Shown: piece after piece, positions 1-6,041 of the stretch
Layout: every line of letters starts with the position of its first letter
Numbering within the stretch: the first letter of the stretch is position 1
NCBI GenBank assembly: GCA_023438885.1
Contig: JAEXPS010000187.1
Coordinates: 1 to 7,349 of the forward strand
DNA length: 7,349 nucleotides
Direction of reading: 5' to 3'
Source of the DNA: Actinomycetes bacterium
GTDB taxonomy: Bacteria; Actinomycetota; Actinomycetes; Actinomycetales; Cellulomonadaceae
Translations under genes and position numbers: made by a program
The notes under the pieces: model-generated
What the model was told of the DNA's origin: nothing
Database searches by the model: none
What the model saw: the letters and a program-made list of their open reading frames with translations, nothing else

Positions 1-18
1 CCCCAGCCCCTTCCCCCA

Positions 19-66
19 CAGCGTCCGAGGAAGTGGTGGTTCTAGCGACCACATGCTCGGACGTTG
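19..66. repeat. Nested inverted repeat upstream of the VOC gene
   Basis: The arms CGTCCGAG (22-29) and CTCGGACG (56-63) are perfect inverted repeats. They extend outward through a G-U pair to an 11-bp stem (19-29 with 56-66). Inside lies a second stem, GTGGT (36-40) with ACCAC (48-52), around a 7-base loop. No T-run follows. It may be the terminator of a gene left of the window, a structured 5' leader of the VOC gene, or an operator. The pairing is seen directly; the role is not known. Confidence 0.5.
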
Positions 67-85
67 CGTAGAGAGGAGTGCGGGG

Positions 86-517
86 ATGGGATACGACGAA
101 CCAGCGGCGCGGGTGCCGCTCATCCGGCAGGTGGTGCTGGACACGCAGGACGCCCGGGGGCTCGCCGAGTTCTACCGCCAGCTCTTCGGCCTGACGTACG
201 CGCCGGGCCACGAGACGCCGGATCCCGAGGGTGACGACTGGCTGCTGCTGCGTGCGGGCGGCGACTTCGCGCTGGCGTTCCAGCAGGTGGAGTCGATGCC
301 GCGCCCGACGTGGCCCGACCCGGTGATCCCGCAGCAGCTGCACCTGGACACCACCGTGCCGACGGCCGACGAGCTCGAACGCCAGCGCCAGCGGGCCCTG
401 GCCCTCGGCGCGACGCTGCTGCGCGACCGCAGCGACGACCCCGACGAGCCCCTCTACGTGTTCGCGGACCCCTCCGGCCATCCGTTCTGCATCTTCGTCG
501 CCTCCGATCCGGCCTGA
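86..517 (+). CDS. VOC superfamily (glyoxalase-like) protein
   Basis: This is a 143-residue protein with the two-module beta-alpha-beta-beta-beta layout of the vicinal oxygen chelate superfamily. The first module opens with VVLDTQDARGLAEFYRQLFG (residues 16-35). The second opens with QLHLDTTVPTADELERQ (84-100) and closes with YVFADPSGHPFCIF (124-137). This pattern resembles the small actinobacterial Glyoxalase_6-type proteins. Members of the superfamily include dioxygenases, isomerases and resistance proteins, so no substrate can be assigned. The expected first-module metal ligand is not obvious (VLDT), so metal binding is uncertain. I chose ATG 86 because GAGAGGAG (71-78) sits 7 bases upstream; an in-frame ATG at 53 lies inside the upstream inverted repeat and lacks a ribosome binding site. 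The gene converges on the adenosine deaminase gene across a 45-base gap that contains the palindrome CCCGCGCGGG (523-532) but no clear terminator. Confidence 0.85.
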   Translation: MGYDEPAARVPLIRQVVLDTQDARGLAEFYRQLFGLTYAPGHETPDPEGDDWLLLRAGGDFALAFQQVESMPRPTWPDPVIPQQLHLDTTVPTADELERQRQRALALGATLLRDRSDDPDEPLYVFADPSGHPFCIFVASDPA

Positions 518-562
518 CCTCACCCGCGCGGGCACCGCCGGGGCCTCGCCGCCACGTGACGG

Positions 563-1591
563 CTACGGAGCGGACAGCCAGGCGTCGACACCGGCGAGGA
601 GCCGGGCCTTGGTGGCCGACGAAGCACGGCTGGCGCGGATCGACCCGCGCGCGAGCTCGGCGAGCTCAAGGTCCGAGAGCCCGTGCACGTGCCTGGCCTG
701 CTCGTACTGGTCCAGCAGCCGGGCGTGGAACAGCAGGGGGTCGTCGGCGCCGAGCGCCACGGTCGCACCTGCCGCCAGCAGCGGGCGCAGCGGCACGCGG
801 TCGGCCGACCAGTACACCCCGAGCGACACGTTCGACGAGGGACACACCTCGAACGCCACCCCGGCCTCGACGGCACGCGCCAGCACCGCCGGGTCCTCGA
901 CCGCCCGCACGCCGTGCCCCAACCGGTCCGGCACCAGGGAGTCGAGCACCTCGGCGACGTGGGCGGCGCCCAGCAGCTCGCCGCCGTGCGGCACCGCCGC
1001 CAGGCCGGCGCGACGGGCGATCGCGAACGCCGGCGCGAACGCGGTGGTGTCGCCGCGGCGCTCGTCGTTCGAGAGCCCGAAGCCCACCACCTCCCCCGGC
1101 CCGTCCCCGGCGTAGCGGGCGGCGAGCCGTGCCAGGGTGCGCGCGTCGAGCGGGTGGCGGATCCGCGACGCCGCGACGACCACGGCCACCTCCAGCCCGT
1201 GCCGCACGGAGGCCGCTCGGGCCTCGTCGAGCACGATCTCCAGCGCCGGCGTCAGGCCGCCGACCCCCGGCGCGTAGGACGTGGGGTCCACCTGGATCTC
1301 GAGGCGGCCGGAGCCCTCCGCGGCGTCGTCGGCCGCCGCCTCGTCGACCACCCGCCGCAGGTCGGCCTCGCCGCGCACGCACGCGCGCGCGGCGTCGTAC
1401 AGCCGCTGGAACCGGAACCAGCCGCGCTCGTCGCCCGGCACCTGGAGCGGGTGCGCGTCCAGCAGCGCCTCCGGCAGGTGGATCCGCCGGGCGGCAGCCA
1501 GCTCCGCGAGCGAGGAGACGCGCAACGAGCCGGTGAAGTGCAGGTGGAGGTGCGCCTTGGGCAGCCGGGCGAGGTCACGCTGCGGCTGCAT
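563..1591 (-). CDS. Adenosine deaminase family protein
   Basis: This 342-residue protein has the zinc amidohydrolase signature of adenosine deaminases, which convert adenosine or deoxyadenosine to inosine in purine salvage in the cytoplasm. Visible motifs in order are PKAHLHLHFTGS (11-22; zinc ligands H16 and H18), HGGE (202-205; zinc ligand H202 and catalytic E205), LGHG (224-227; H226), EVCPSSNVSLG (248-258) and LGADDPLLF (280-288; D283 and D284). Length fits the family. Compared with the classical enzyme, the Asp after the HxH pair (ELHVHLDG in mouse ADA) is Thr20, the GDE motif is NDE (175-177), and SLNTDDP is ALGADDP. I recall the HFTGS variant from other actinobacterial ADA paralogues. 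It is therefore confidently an ADA-family deaminase, but adenosine as its substrate is less sure. The start is ATG at 1591 and has no clear Shine-Dalgarno sequence, so the message may be leaderless. The gene is divergent from the membrane-protein gene at 1788. Confidence 0.9.
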   Translation of the reverse strand: MQPQRDLARLPKAHLHLHFTGSLRVSSLAELAAARRIHLPEALLDAHPLQVPGDERGWFRFQRLYDAARACVRGEADLRRVVDEAAADDAAEGSGRLEIQVDPTSYAPGVGGLTPALEIVLDEARAASVRHGLEVAVVVAASRIRHPLDARTLARLAARYAGDGPGEVVGFGLSNDERRGDTTAFAPAFAIARRAGLAAVPHGGELLGAAHVAEVLDSLVPDRLGHGVRAVEDPAVLARAVEAGVAFEVCPSSNVSLGVYWSADRVPLRPLLAAGATVALGADDPLLFHARLLDQYEQARHVHGLSDLELAELARGSIRASRASSATKARLLAGVDAWLSAP

Positions 1592-1599
1592 GCGCGCCA

Positions 1600-1605
1600 G
1601 TATCG
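1600..1605 (-). promoter_or_regulatory. Candidate -10 box for a leaderless adenosine deaminase transcript
   Basis: On the minus strand GATACT (4 of 6 matches to TATAAT, including A2 and T6) lies 7 bases before the ATG of the deaminase gene, and no Shine-Dalgarno sequence is present. This spacing would put transcription initiation at or next to the start codon, a common arrangement in actinobacteria. No good -35 box is visible. Confidence 0.3.
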
Positions 1606-1738
1606 CCCGCCACGCCCGCGGACGTCAGGCCACCGCTGGCGGGCGCCTCACCCGCGTCGCGGCGCAGCCACCGGAACCGGCCCCTTCTCGCCCGATGATC
1701 GGTGGACGAAACGTCATCCGCGCCGCCCCGTCTGCCGA

Positions 1739-1744
1739 TACCTT
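1739..1744 (+). promoter_or_regulatory. Candidate -10 box upstream of the membrane-protein gene
   Basis: TACCTT fits the actinobacterial TANNNT -10 pattern and lies 43 bases before ATG 1788, inside the 196-base divergent spacer 1592-1787. The region where a -35 would lie is a poor match, so support is weak. I see nothing else distinctive in this spacer. Confidence 0.2.
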
Positions 1745-1787
1745 CGGCACGGCGGCTGCGCGGCCGCGACGAGCGGGGGGCGGACTG

Positions 1788-3389
1788 ATGGGCGATCAGT
1801 ACCCGGTGTGGGCAGCGCCGGCAGGCGGAGCCGAGCGCGGCACGGTGGTGACGCCACTGGGCGAGGCCTGGTTCGCGGGCGAACCGGGGCGGCCGCGGCG
1901 GCGCACCGGACTGTGGATCGGCGTCGGGCTGGGCGTGGTGGCGATCGTCGGCGCGGGTGTGGCCGGCTGGGTCCTCGTCGGCTCGAAGCTCTTCCCGGCG
2001 CGCAGCCCCGAGGCGGCCGTCGAGCGGCTCGTCGACGGCATCGCCGGCAAGGACCCGCTCGCGGTCTACGGTGCGCTCTCGCCCTCGGAGATCTCGCTCT
2101 TCCGTGCCGGCTTCGAAGGGCTCGACGACCTCGGCCCACGGCCGACGGCGGACCCGAAGGCGCAGCAGGCCTGGGAGGACGCACTCGAGTCGATCTCGAT
2201 CACGATCGAGGGCGTCGAGCTCGAGTCGACGCCGATCGGCGACGGGCTGGCCAAGGTGGCGGTGACCGGCGGCAGCGTGACGATCGACGGCGACCCCGAG
2301 GCCATCACCGACGCGGTCGTCGAGGCGATGAAGAGCATGCTCGCCGAGGCGGACCCGAGCGCGACCGCGTGGCTGGACGACCCGGCTGAGCGTGACTCGG
2401 CGGTCGCGGAGATCGCGGACGCCCTTCCGTTCACGGCATCGCCCGCCGACGAGTGGCGGGTGCGCGGCGAGGCCCCGTACGTCGTGGCGGTCCACGAGGG
2501 CCGCGGCTGGTACGTCAGTCCCCTGATGACCCTGGGCGAGTACCTGATCGCCGAGCTGGGCCTCGCCCGCGGCGAGATGCCCGACGGCGAGGACGCCCCG
2601 CGCTACGACACCCCCGAGGAGGCGGCGGAGGGCGCCACCGACGCTCTGGCCGGCCTGATTCTCGGGGACGCCGCAGGGCTGACCGACACGCTCGCGCGCG
2701 CCGAGAGCCGGTTCGTGGCGGTGTACCTGGAGCCGATGCTCGCCGAGGCCGACCCTGAGGATCTCGGGTTCGATGCGGTCGAGGTGACGTCGGCCGAGTT
2801 CGAGGTCCTCGAGTCCGACGGCGACCGGGCCGCGCTCGGCGTGACGGACCTGGCCGTCGAGATGACGATCGAGGGCGAGACGGCCTCGATCCACTTCGAC
2901 GGTGACTGCCTCTCCGTCGAGGGACCGGTCACCGCCGGGACCGAGGCGATGTGCATGAGCGACGTGCCTCTGTACGCCGAGCTCGGCATCGACACCACCA
3001 TGTTCGTCGCGGTACGCGATGGCGGCGGCTGGCGCGTGTCGCTCGTCGCCTCCACGGCACAGCGGCTGGTGGCGTCGGTCCAGGCGCTCGCCTCGCTCGC
3101 GGCGGACGGAAGGCTGTACGACGAGGCGTGGCTGGAGGAGCAGACCGCCGGCCTCGACGGGACGTGGGCCGATCCGACCGGCGACGGGCCGTACCTCTAC
3201 GGCGACGACCCGTACCTCGACGGCCTGTGGGACGCCTGCGAGGCCGGGGACGCTGCGGCCTGCGACCAGCTGTACTGGGAGTCGCCGGAAGGCTCGGACT
3301 ACGAGTGGTACGGCGGCACGTGCGCGCTGCTCGGCGACCCCGCACTGGCCGGCGGCACCTGCGTCGAGCAGCAGACGCTCGCCGGGTAG
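1788..3389 (+). CDS. Single-pass membrane protein with duplicated extracytoplasmic domain and Cys-containing tail
   Basis: This is a 533-residue protein of unknown function. Residues 1-40 form a short cytoplasmic segment ending in RPRRRT. A hydrophobic helix follows at about 42-64, and the rest should lie outside the membrane (N-in orientation by the positive-inside rule). Two similar modules follow. Module 1 starts with SPEAAVERLVDGIAGKD (73-89) and module 2 with TPEEAAEGATDALAGLI (275-291). They end in comparable motifs, VVAVHEGRGWYVS (232-244) and FVAVRDGGGWRVS (406-418). These look like the small alpha+beta NTF2/DUF4878-like domains of actinobacterial surface proteins, but this is a low-confidence match. 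The tail contains DPYLDGLWDACEAGDAAACD (474-493) and SPEGSDYE (499-506), with Cys at 484, 492, 512 and 525. I recall this signature from Cellulomonas-type membrane proteins. The protein is strongly acidic outside the membrane. ATG 1788 was chosen because the membrane helix follows at a sensible distance and a G-rich stretch (1775-1780) lies 7 bases upstream. The gene converges on the aminotransferase gene with one base between stop codons. Confidence 0.85.
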   Translation: MGDQYPVWAAPAGGAERGTVVTPLGEAWFAGEPGRPRRRTGLWIGVGLGVVAIVGAGVAGWVLVGSKLFPARSPEAAVERLVDGIAGKDPLAVYGALSPSEISLFRAGFEGLDDLGPRPTADPKAQQAWEDALESISITIEGVELESTPIGDGLAKVAVTGGSVTIDGDPEAITDAVVEAMKSMLAEADPSATAWLDDPAERDSAVAEIADALPFTASPADEWRVRGEAPYVVAVHEGRGWYVSPLMTLGEYLIAELGLARGEMPDGEDAPRYDTPEEAAEGATDALAGLILGDAAGLTDTLARAESRFVAVYLEPMLAEADPEDLGFDAVEVTSAEFEVLESDGDRAALGVTDLAVEMTIEGETASIHFDGDCLSVEGPVTAGTEAMCMSDVPLYAELGIDTTMFVAVRDGGGWRVSLVASTAQRLVASVQALASLAADGRLYDEAWLEEQTAGLDGTWADPTGDGPYLYGDDPYLDGLWDACEAGDAAACDQLYWESPEGSDYEWYGGTCALLGDPALAGGTCVEQQTLAG

Positions 3390-3390
3390 C

Positions 3391-3413
3391 TCAGCCCTCG
3401 CTCAGCAGGCTGA
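3391..3413 (+). terminator. Weak hairpin at the convergent gene ends
   Basis: TCAGCC (3391-3396) and GGCTGA (3408-3413) can form a 6-bp stem just past the stop of the membrane-protein gene and inside the 3' end of the aminotransferase gene. There is no T-run and the loop is 11 bases, so this is only a weak terminator candidate. Confidence 0.15.
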
Positions 3414-4611
3414 CGATGCGGCCGACGCCCTCGGCCAGGTCGTCGTCCCCCAGCGCGTACGAGAGCCGCAGGAACCCGCTGGGCCCGAACGCCTCGCCGG
3501 GGACCACCGCGACCTCGACCTGGTCGAGGATCAGCGCGGCGAGCTCGGCGGACGTGGTGGGCGTGACGCCGCGGAACGTGCGGCCCAGCACGCCGGCCAC
3601 CGACGGGTACGCGTAGAAGGCGCCCTTCGGGCTGGGCACCACGACGCCGTCGATGCCCGCCAGCATCTCGACCATCACCTTGCGGCGGCGGTCGAAGGCC
3701 TCGCGCATCGCCGCCACGGCAGACAGGTCGCCGCTCACGGCGGCGATGGCCGCGCGCTGCGAGACGTTGGCGACGTTGCTCGTCAGGTGCGACTGGAGGT
3801 TCGTGGCGGCCTTGGCGACGTCGGCCGGGCCGATCATCCAGCCCACGCGCCAGCCGGTCATCGCGTAGGTCTTGGCCACACCGTTGAGCACGATCGCGGT
3901 GTCCGCCAGCTCGGGGACCGCGCGCACGATCGGGGTGAACGCGGCACCGTCGTACGTCAGGTGCTCGTAGATCTCGTCGGTGATCACCCAGATGCCGTGC
4001 TCGAGCGCCCAGCGGCCGATCGCCTCGGTCTGCTCGGGGGAGTAGACGGCACCGGTCGGGTTGGACGGCGAGCAGAACAGCAGCGCCTTGGTGCGTGGGG
4101 TACGTGCCGCCTCGAGCTGCTCCACCGTCACCAGGTACTCCTGGTCCACACCGGCGAACACCTCGACGGGCACGCCGCCGGCCAAGCGGATCGCCTCGGG
4201 GTACGTGGTCCAGTACGGCGCGGGCAGCAGCACCTCGTCGCCCTGGTCGACGATCGTGGCGAACGCCTGGTACACCGCCTGCTTGCCGCCGTTGGTCACC
4301 ACCACCTGGGACGGGCTGACCTGGTAGCCGGAGTCGCGCAGCGTCTTGGCGGCGATCGCCTCGCGCAGCGCAGGCAGGCCGGCCGCCGGCGTGTACTTGT
4401 GGTTCGCCGGGTCCTTCGCCGCGGCGATCGCCGCATCGACGATGTAGTCCGGCGTCGGGAAGTCCGGCTCGCCTGCGCCGAAGCCGATCACGGGCCGGCC
4501 GGCGGCCTTGAGGGCCTTGGCCTTGGCGTCGACGGCGAGGGTCGCGGACTCGGCGATGGCGCCGATCCGGGCGGAGATGCGGGCGTGCGGGGCGGGGGAG
4601 GCTGCGCTCAC
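3391..4611 (-). CDS. aspC: Pyridoxal-phosphate-dependent aspartate aminotransferase (class I, fold type I)
   Basis: The 406-residue enzyme moves the amino group between aspartate and 2-oxoglutarate in the cytoplasm, linking the TCA cycle to amino acid synthesis. Motifs of the 1-beta subgroup are complete: GAGEPDFPTPDYI (45-57), substrate and cofactor pocket PYW (132-134), PSNPTG (182-187, N184), TDEIYEHLTYDG (211-222; D212 and Y215 contact PLP), the Schiff-base lysine K247 in NGVAKTYAMTGWRVGW (243-258), and substrate-carboxylate Arg in LRLSYALG (381-388, R382). Length matches the family. I chose GTG 4611 because GAGAGG (4621-4626, read on the minus strand) is 9 bases upstream. ATG 4620 directly abuts that site, which is too close; it would add only three residues. 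The reading frame stays open back through the tRNA gene, but that part is not coding. Related enzymes can also act on prephenate or aromatic substrates, so substrate range is inferred. It is divergent from tRNA-Trp. Confidence 0.93.
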   Translation of the reverse strand: MSAASPAPHARISARIGAIAESATLAVDAKAKALKAAGRPVIGFGAGEPDFPTPDYIVDAAIAAAKDPANHKYTPAAGLPALREAIAAKTLRDSGYQVSPSQVVVTNGGKQAVYQAFATIVDQGDEVLLPAPYWTTYPEAIRLAGGVPVEVFAGVDQEYLVTVEQLEAARTPRTKALLFCSPSNPTGAVYSPEQTEAIGRWALEHGIWVITDEIYEHLTYDGAAFTPIVRAVPELADTAIVLNGVAKTYAMTGWRVGWMIGPADVAKAATNLQSHLTSNVANVSQRAAIAAVSGDLSAVAAMREAFDRRRKVMVEMLAGIDGVVVPSPKGAFYAYPSVAGVLGRTFRGVTPTTSAELAALILDQVEVAVVPGEAFGPSGFLRLSYALGDDDLAEGVGRIVSLLSEG

Positions 4612-4644
4612 GGTGCACATCCTCTCGCACGGACCCCCAGCGGT

Positions 4645-4673
4645 TCGACCCCGTCCCACGGGTCGCGTACAGT
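4645..4673 (+). promoter_or_regulatory. Probable sigma-A-type promoter of the tRNA-Trp-secE-nusG unit
   Basis: TCGACC (4645-4650, 4 of 6 matches to TTGACA) and TACAGT (4668-4673, fits TANNNT) are separated by 17 bases. Transcription would begin near 4680, about 75 bases before the mature tRNA 5' end, giving a leader that contains the inverted repeats at 4682-4747. A stronger-looking TTGACG at 4687-4692 has no -10 partner at the right distance. Confidence 0.45.
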
Positions 4674-4681
4674 TGTCCCCC

Positions 4682-4747
4682 GGTGGTTGACGTCCACCAT
4701 GCTGAGCCGCGCCCTCGGGCGGGGTTCCAGCGGGTCCAGTGGACGTC
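4682..4747 (+). repeat. Alternative inverted repeats in the tRNA-Trp leader
   Basis: GACGTCCAC (4689-4697) and GTGGACGTC (4739-4747) are perfect 9-base inverted repeats 41 bases apart. GGTGG (4682-4686) and CCACC (4694-4698) form a local 5-bp hairpin that uses the same CCAC bases, so the two pairings exclude each other. The long-range stem ends 7 bases before the tRNA. Possible roles are tRNA precursor processing, an operator, or an RNA switch; none is proven. Confidence 0.45.
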
Positions 4748-4754
4748 GGGCCGT

Positions 4755-4827
4755 AGGGCAGTGGCGCAATTGGTAGCGCAGCGGTCTCCAAAACCGCAGG
4801 TTGCAGGTTCGAGTCCTGTCTGCCCTG
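4755..4827 (+). tRNA. tRNA-Trp (anticodon CCA)
   Basis: A complete 73-base cloverleaf reads UGG codons. The acceptor stem is AGGGCAG (4755-4761) with CTGCCCT (4820-4826). The D stem is GCGC (4764-4767) with GCGC (4776-4779). The anticodon stem is GCGGT (4781-4785) with ACCGC (4793-4797), around a loop holding CCA at 4788-4790. The variable loop is 4798-4802. The T stem is 4803-4807 with 4815-4819, around TTCGAGT. The discriminator base is G4827, as is usual for bacterial tRNA-Trp. The 3' CCA is not encoded, so it must be added after transcription. It lies 51 bases before secE on the same strand, an arrangement common in actinobacteria and suggesting shared transcription. Confidence 0.97.
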
Positions 4828-4878
4828 CGCACGCGGTCGCCTGGCCGTGAGCAGCACGCGACGAGTGAGGTACCAGAC

Positions 4879-5160
4879 GTGAGCGATTCCGCTTCGGCGG
4901 CGCCGTCCGAGGATCGGGCCAAGCGCCCGAGCACGGCTCCGCGCACCCGTGACGCGGGTGCCGGGCGCGGTCTGTTCGCGCGCATCGCGCTGTTCTGGCG
5001 CCAGGTCGCGGCCGAGCTGAAGAAGGTCGTCTGGCCGACGAGGCAGGACCTGACCACGTACACGATCGTGGTCCTGGTGTTCGTCGTCATCGTGATGACC
5101 TTCATCACGCTGGTCGACATCGGCATCGGCCAGCTCATGTTGTGGGTGTTCGGCGGCTGA
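4879..5160 (+). CDS. secE: Preprotein translocase subunit SecE
   Basis: This is a 93-residue single-span SecE, which clamps and stabilises SecY in the SecYEG protein-export channel of the cytoplasmic membrane. The hallmark amphipathic motif ELKKVVWPTRQDLTTYT occupies residues 46-62, followed by one hydrophobic helix (about 62-81) and a short tail ending in FGG. Residues 1-30 are a hydrophilic, low-complexity N-terminal extension typical of actinobacterial SecE. I chose GTG 4879 because TGAGGT (4866-4871) lies 7 bases upstream. The open frame extends to 4801, inside the tRNA gene, which cannot be the start. The gene sits between tRNA-Trp and nusG, the conserved bacterial order, with a 46-base gap to nusG. 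Confidence 0.95.
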   Translation: MSDSASAAPSEDRAKRPSTAPRTRDAGAGRGLFARIALFWRQVAAELKKVVWPTRQDLTTYTIVVLVFVVIVMTFITLVDIGIGQLMLWVFGG

Positions 5161-5206
5161 CGAGCCCGCCCGCCCTTACGCCCCCGAAGCAGGAAGCAGG
5201 AGACAG

Positions 5207-5953
5207 GTGTCGCAGGAGTCGCAGGAGCCCGGCCTCGGGTCCGAGCCCGAGGAGATCCTCGAGCCGGCCGTCGCCGAGACCACCGAGGCCGTGGACACCG
5301 CGGTCGAGCCGGAGGCCGAGCCCGAGCTCGACGCCGAGCCCGAGATCGACCCCGACGAGGACCCCGTCGCCGCGTTCAAGGCCCGGCTGCGCAGCGAGCC
5401 CGGCGACTGGTACGTGGTGCACTCGTACGCCGGCTACGAGAACCGGGTGAAGACGAACCTGGAGAACCGGCGGCAGAGCCTCAACATGGAGGACTTCATC
5501 TACCAGGTGGAGGTCCCCATGGAGGAGGTCGTCGAGATCAAGAACGCGCAGCGCAAGGTCGTCAAGCGCGTGCGGATCCCCGGCTACGTCCTGGTGCGCA
5601 TGGAGCTGACCGACGAGTCGTGGGGCGCGGTTCGGCACACGCCGGGCGTCACCGGCTTCGTCGGGCACACCCACCAGCCCGTGCCGCTGACGGACTCCGA
5701 GGTCTTCTCGATGCTTGCCCCGACGCTGGCGCCGAAGGCGCCCGCCGCCGCCGCGAAGGCCGCCCCGCGGCCGGTCGAGGTGGAGTTCACCGTCGGCGAG
5801 TCGGTCACCGTCACCGACGGCGGCCCGTTCGACACGCTGCCGGCGACCATCTCCGAGATCAACGCCGAGGGCCAGAAGCTCAAGGTCCTCGTCTCGCTCT
5901 TCGGCCGGGAGACCCCGGTCGAGCTCTCGTTCAGCCAGGTCTCCAAGATCTGA
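5207..5953 (+). CDS. nusG: Transcription termination/antitermination factor NusG
   Basis: The 248-residue NusG binds RNA polymerase and, by its C-terminal domain, Rho or ribosomal protein S10, coupling transcription to termination or translation. Residues 1-65 are a strongly acidic Glu/Pro/Ala-rich extension, as in other actinobacterial NusG proteins. The NGN domain starts at DWYVVHSYAGYENRVKTNL (67-85) and runs to about GVTGFVG (147-153), including IPGYVLVRM (124-132). An Ala/Pro-rich linker (about 170-189) leads to the KOW domain (about 191-248), with FTVGESVTVTDGGPFDTLPA (194-213) and LFGRETPVELSFSQV (231-245). GTG 5207 follows AGGAG (5198-5202) at 4 bases, with a second purine-rich AGGAAG at 5191-5196. 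It lies downstream of secE and upstream of rplK, the usual order. Confidence 0.96.
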   Translation: MSQESQEPGLGSEPEEILEPAVAETTEAVDTAVEPEAEPELDAEPEIDPDEDPVAAFKARLRSEPGDWYVVHSYAGYENRVKTNLENRRQSLNMEDFIYQVEVPMEEVVEIKNAQRKVVKRVRIPGYVLVRMELTDESWGAVRHTPGVTGFVGHTHQPVPLTDSEVFSMLAPTLAPKAPAAAAKAAPRPVEVEFTVGESVTVTDGGPFDTLPATISEINAEGQKLKVLVSLFGRETPVELSFSQVSKI

Positions 5954-5965
5954 CCGAACCGCTCC

Positions 5966-5986
5966 GACCCCGGCGCCGCCGGGGTC
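5966..5986 (+). terminator. Perfect 9-bp hairpin between nusG and rplK
   Basis: GACCCCGGC (5966-5974) pairs perfectly with GCCGGGGTC (5978-5986) around a 3-base loop, 13 bases after the nusG stop. No T-run follows. It may be a U-less actinobacterial terminator or attenuator separating secE-nusG from the ribosomal-protein genes, or an RNA-stability element. Confidence 0.5.
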
Positions 5987-6003
5987 ACTGCAACCGGGTC
6001 ATC

Positions 6004-6023
6004 GCCCATGGCGTGGGCCCACG
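6004..6023 (+). promoter_or_regulatory. Palindrome and overlapping hairpin in the rplK leader
   Basis: CGTGGGCCCACG (6012-6023) is a perfect 12-base palindrome. It overlaps a second hairpin, GCCCA (6004-6008) with TGGGC (6014-6018), so the two foldings compete. They sit 18 bases before the rplK start, whose Shine-Dalgarno match (GGTAGG, 6032-6037) is weak. This is where the L11-L1 operon is autoregulated by L1 in Escherichia coli. I could not recognise an L1-binding motif here. Confidence 0.3.
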
Positions 6024-6041
6024 AACAGATTGGTAGGCGTC

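Noticed and set aside
310..2389. Long + strand open frames (310-1536, 683-2389) opposite or overlapping the adenosine deaminase gene
   Set aside because: They encode Arg/Ala/Pro/Gly-rich sequence with no recognisable domain and are mirror frames of a GC-rich gene with clear family motifs on the other strand.
1575..2894. 439-codon minus-strand open frame opposite the membrane-protein gene
   Set aside because: The product is low-complexity Arg/Gly/Leu-rich sequence with no motif. The + strand frame has a credible membrane helix and repeated modules.
4687..4692. TTGACG as a -35 box for tRNA-Trp
   Set aside because: It is a good -35 match, but no TANNNT or TATAAT-like hexamer occurs 16-18 bases downstream, and it forms the loop of the local GGTGG/CCACC hairpin.
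4612..4857. N-terminal extension of the aminotransferase to 4857
   Set aside because: It would run antisense through the whole tRNA-Trp gene, and the added residues look non-homologous to the enzyme family, which begins near GTG 4611 or ATG 4620.
4801..4878. Upstream start for secE at TTG 4801
   Set aside because: The codon lies in the variable loop of tRNA-Trp. GTG 4879 has a proper ribosome binding site and gives a normal SecE length.
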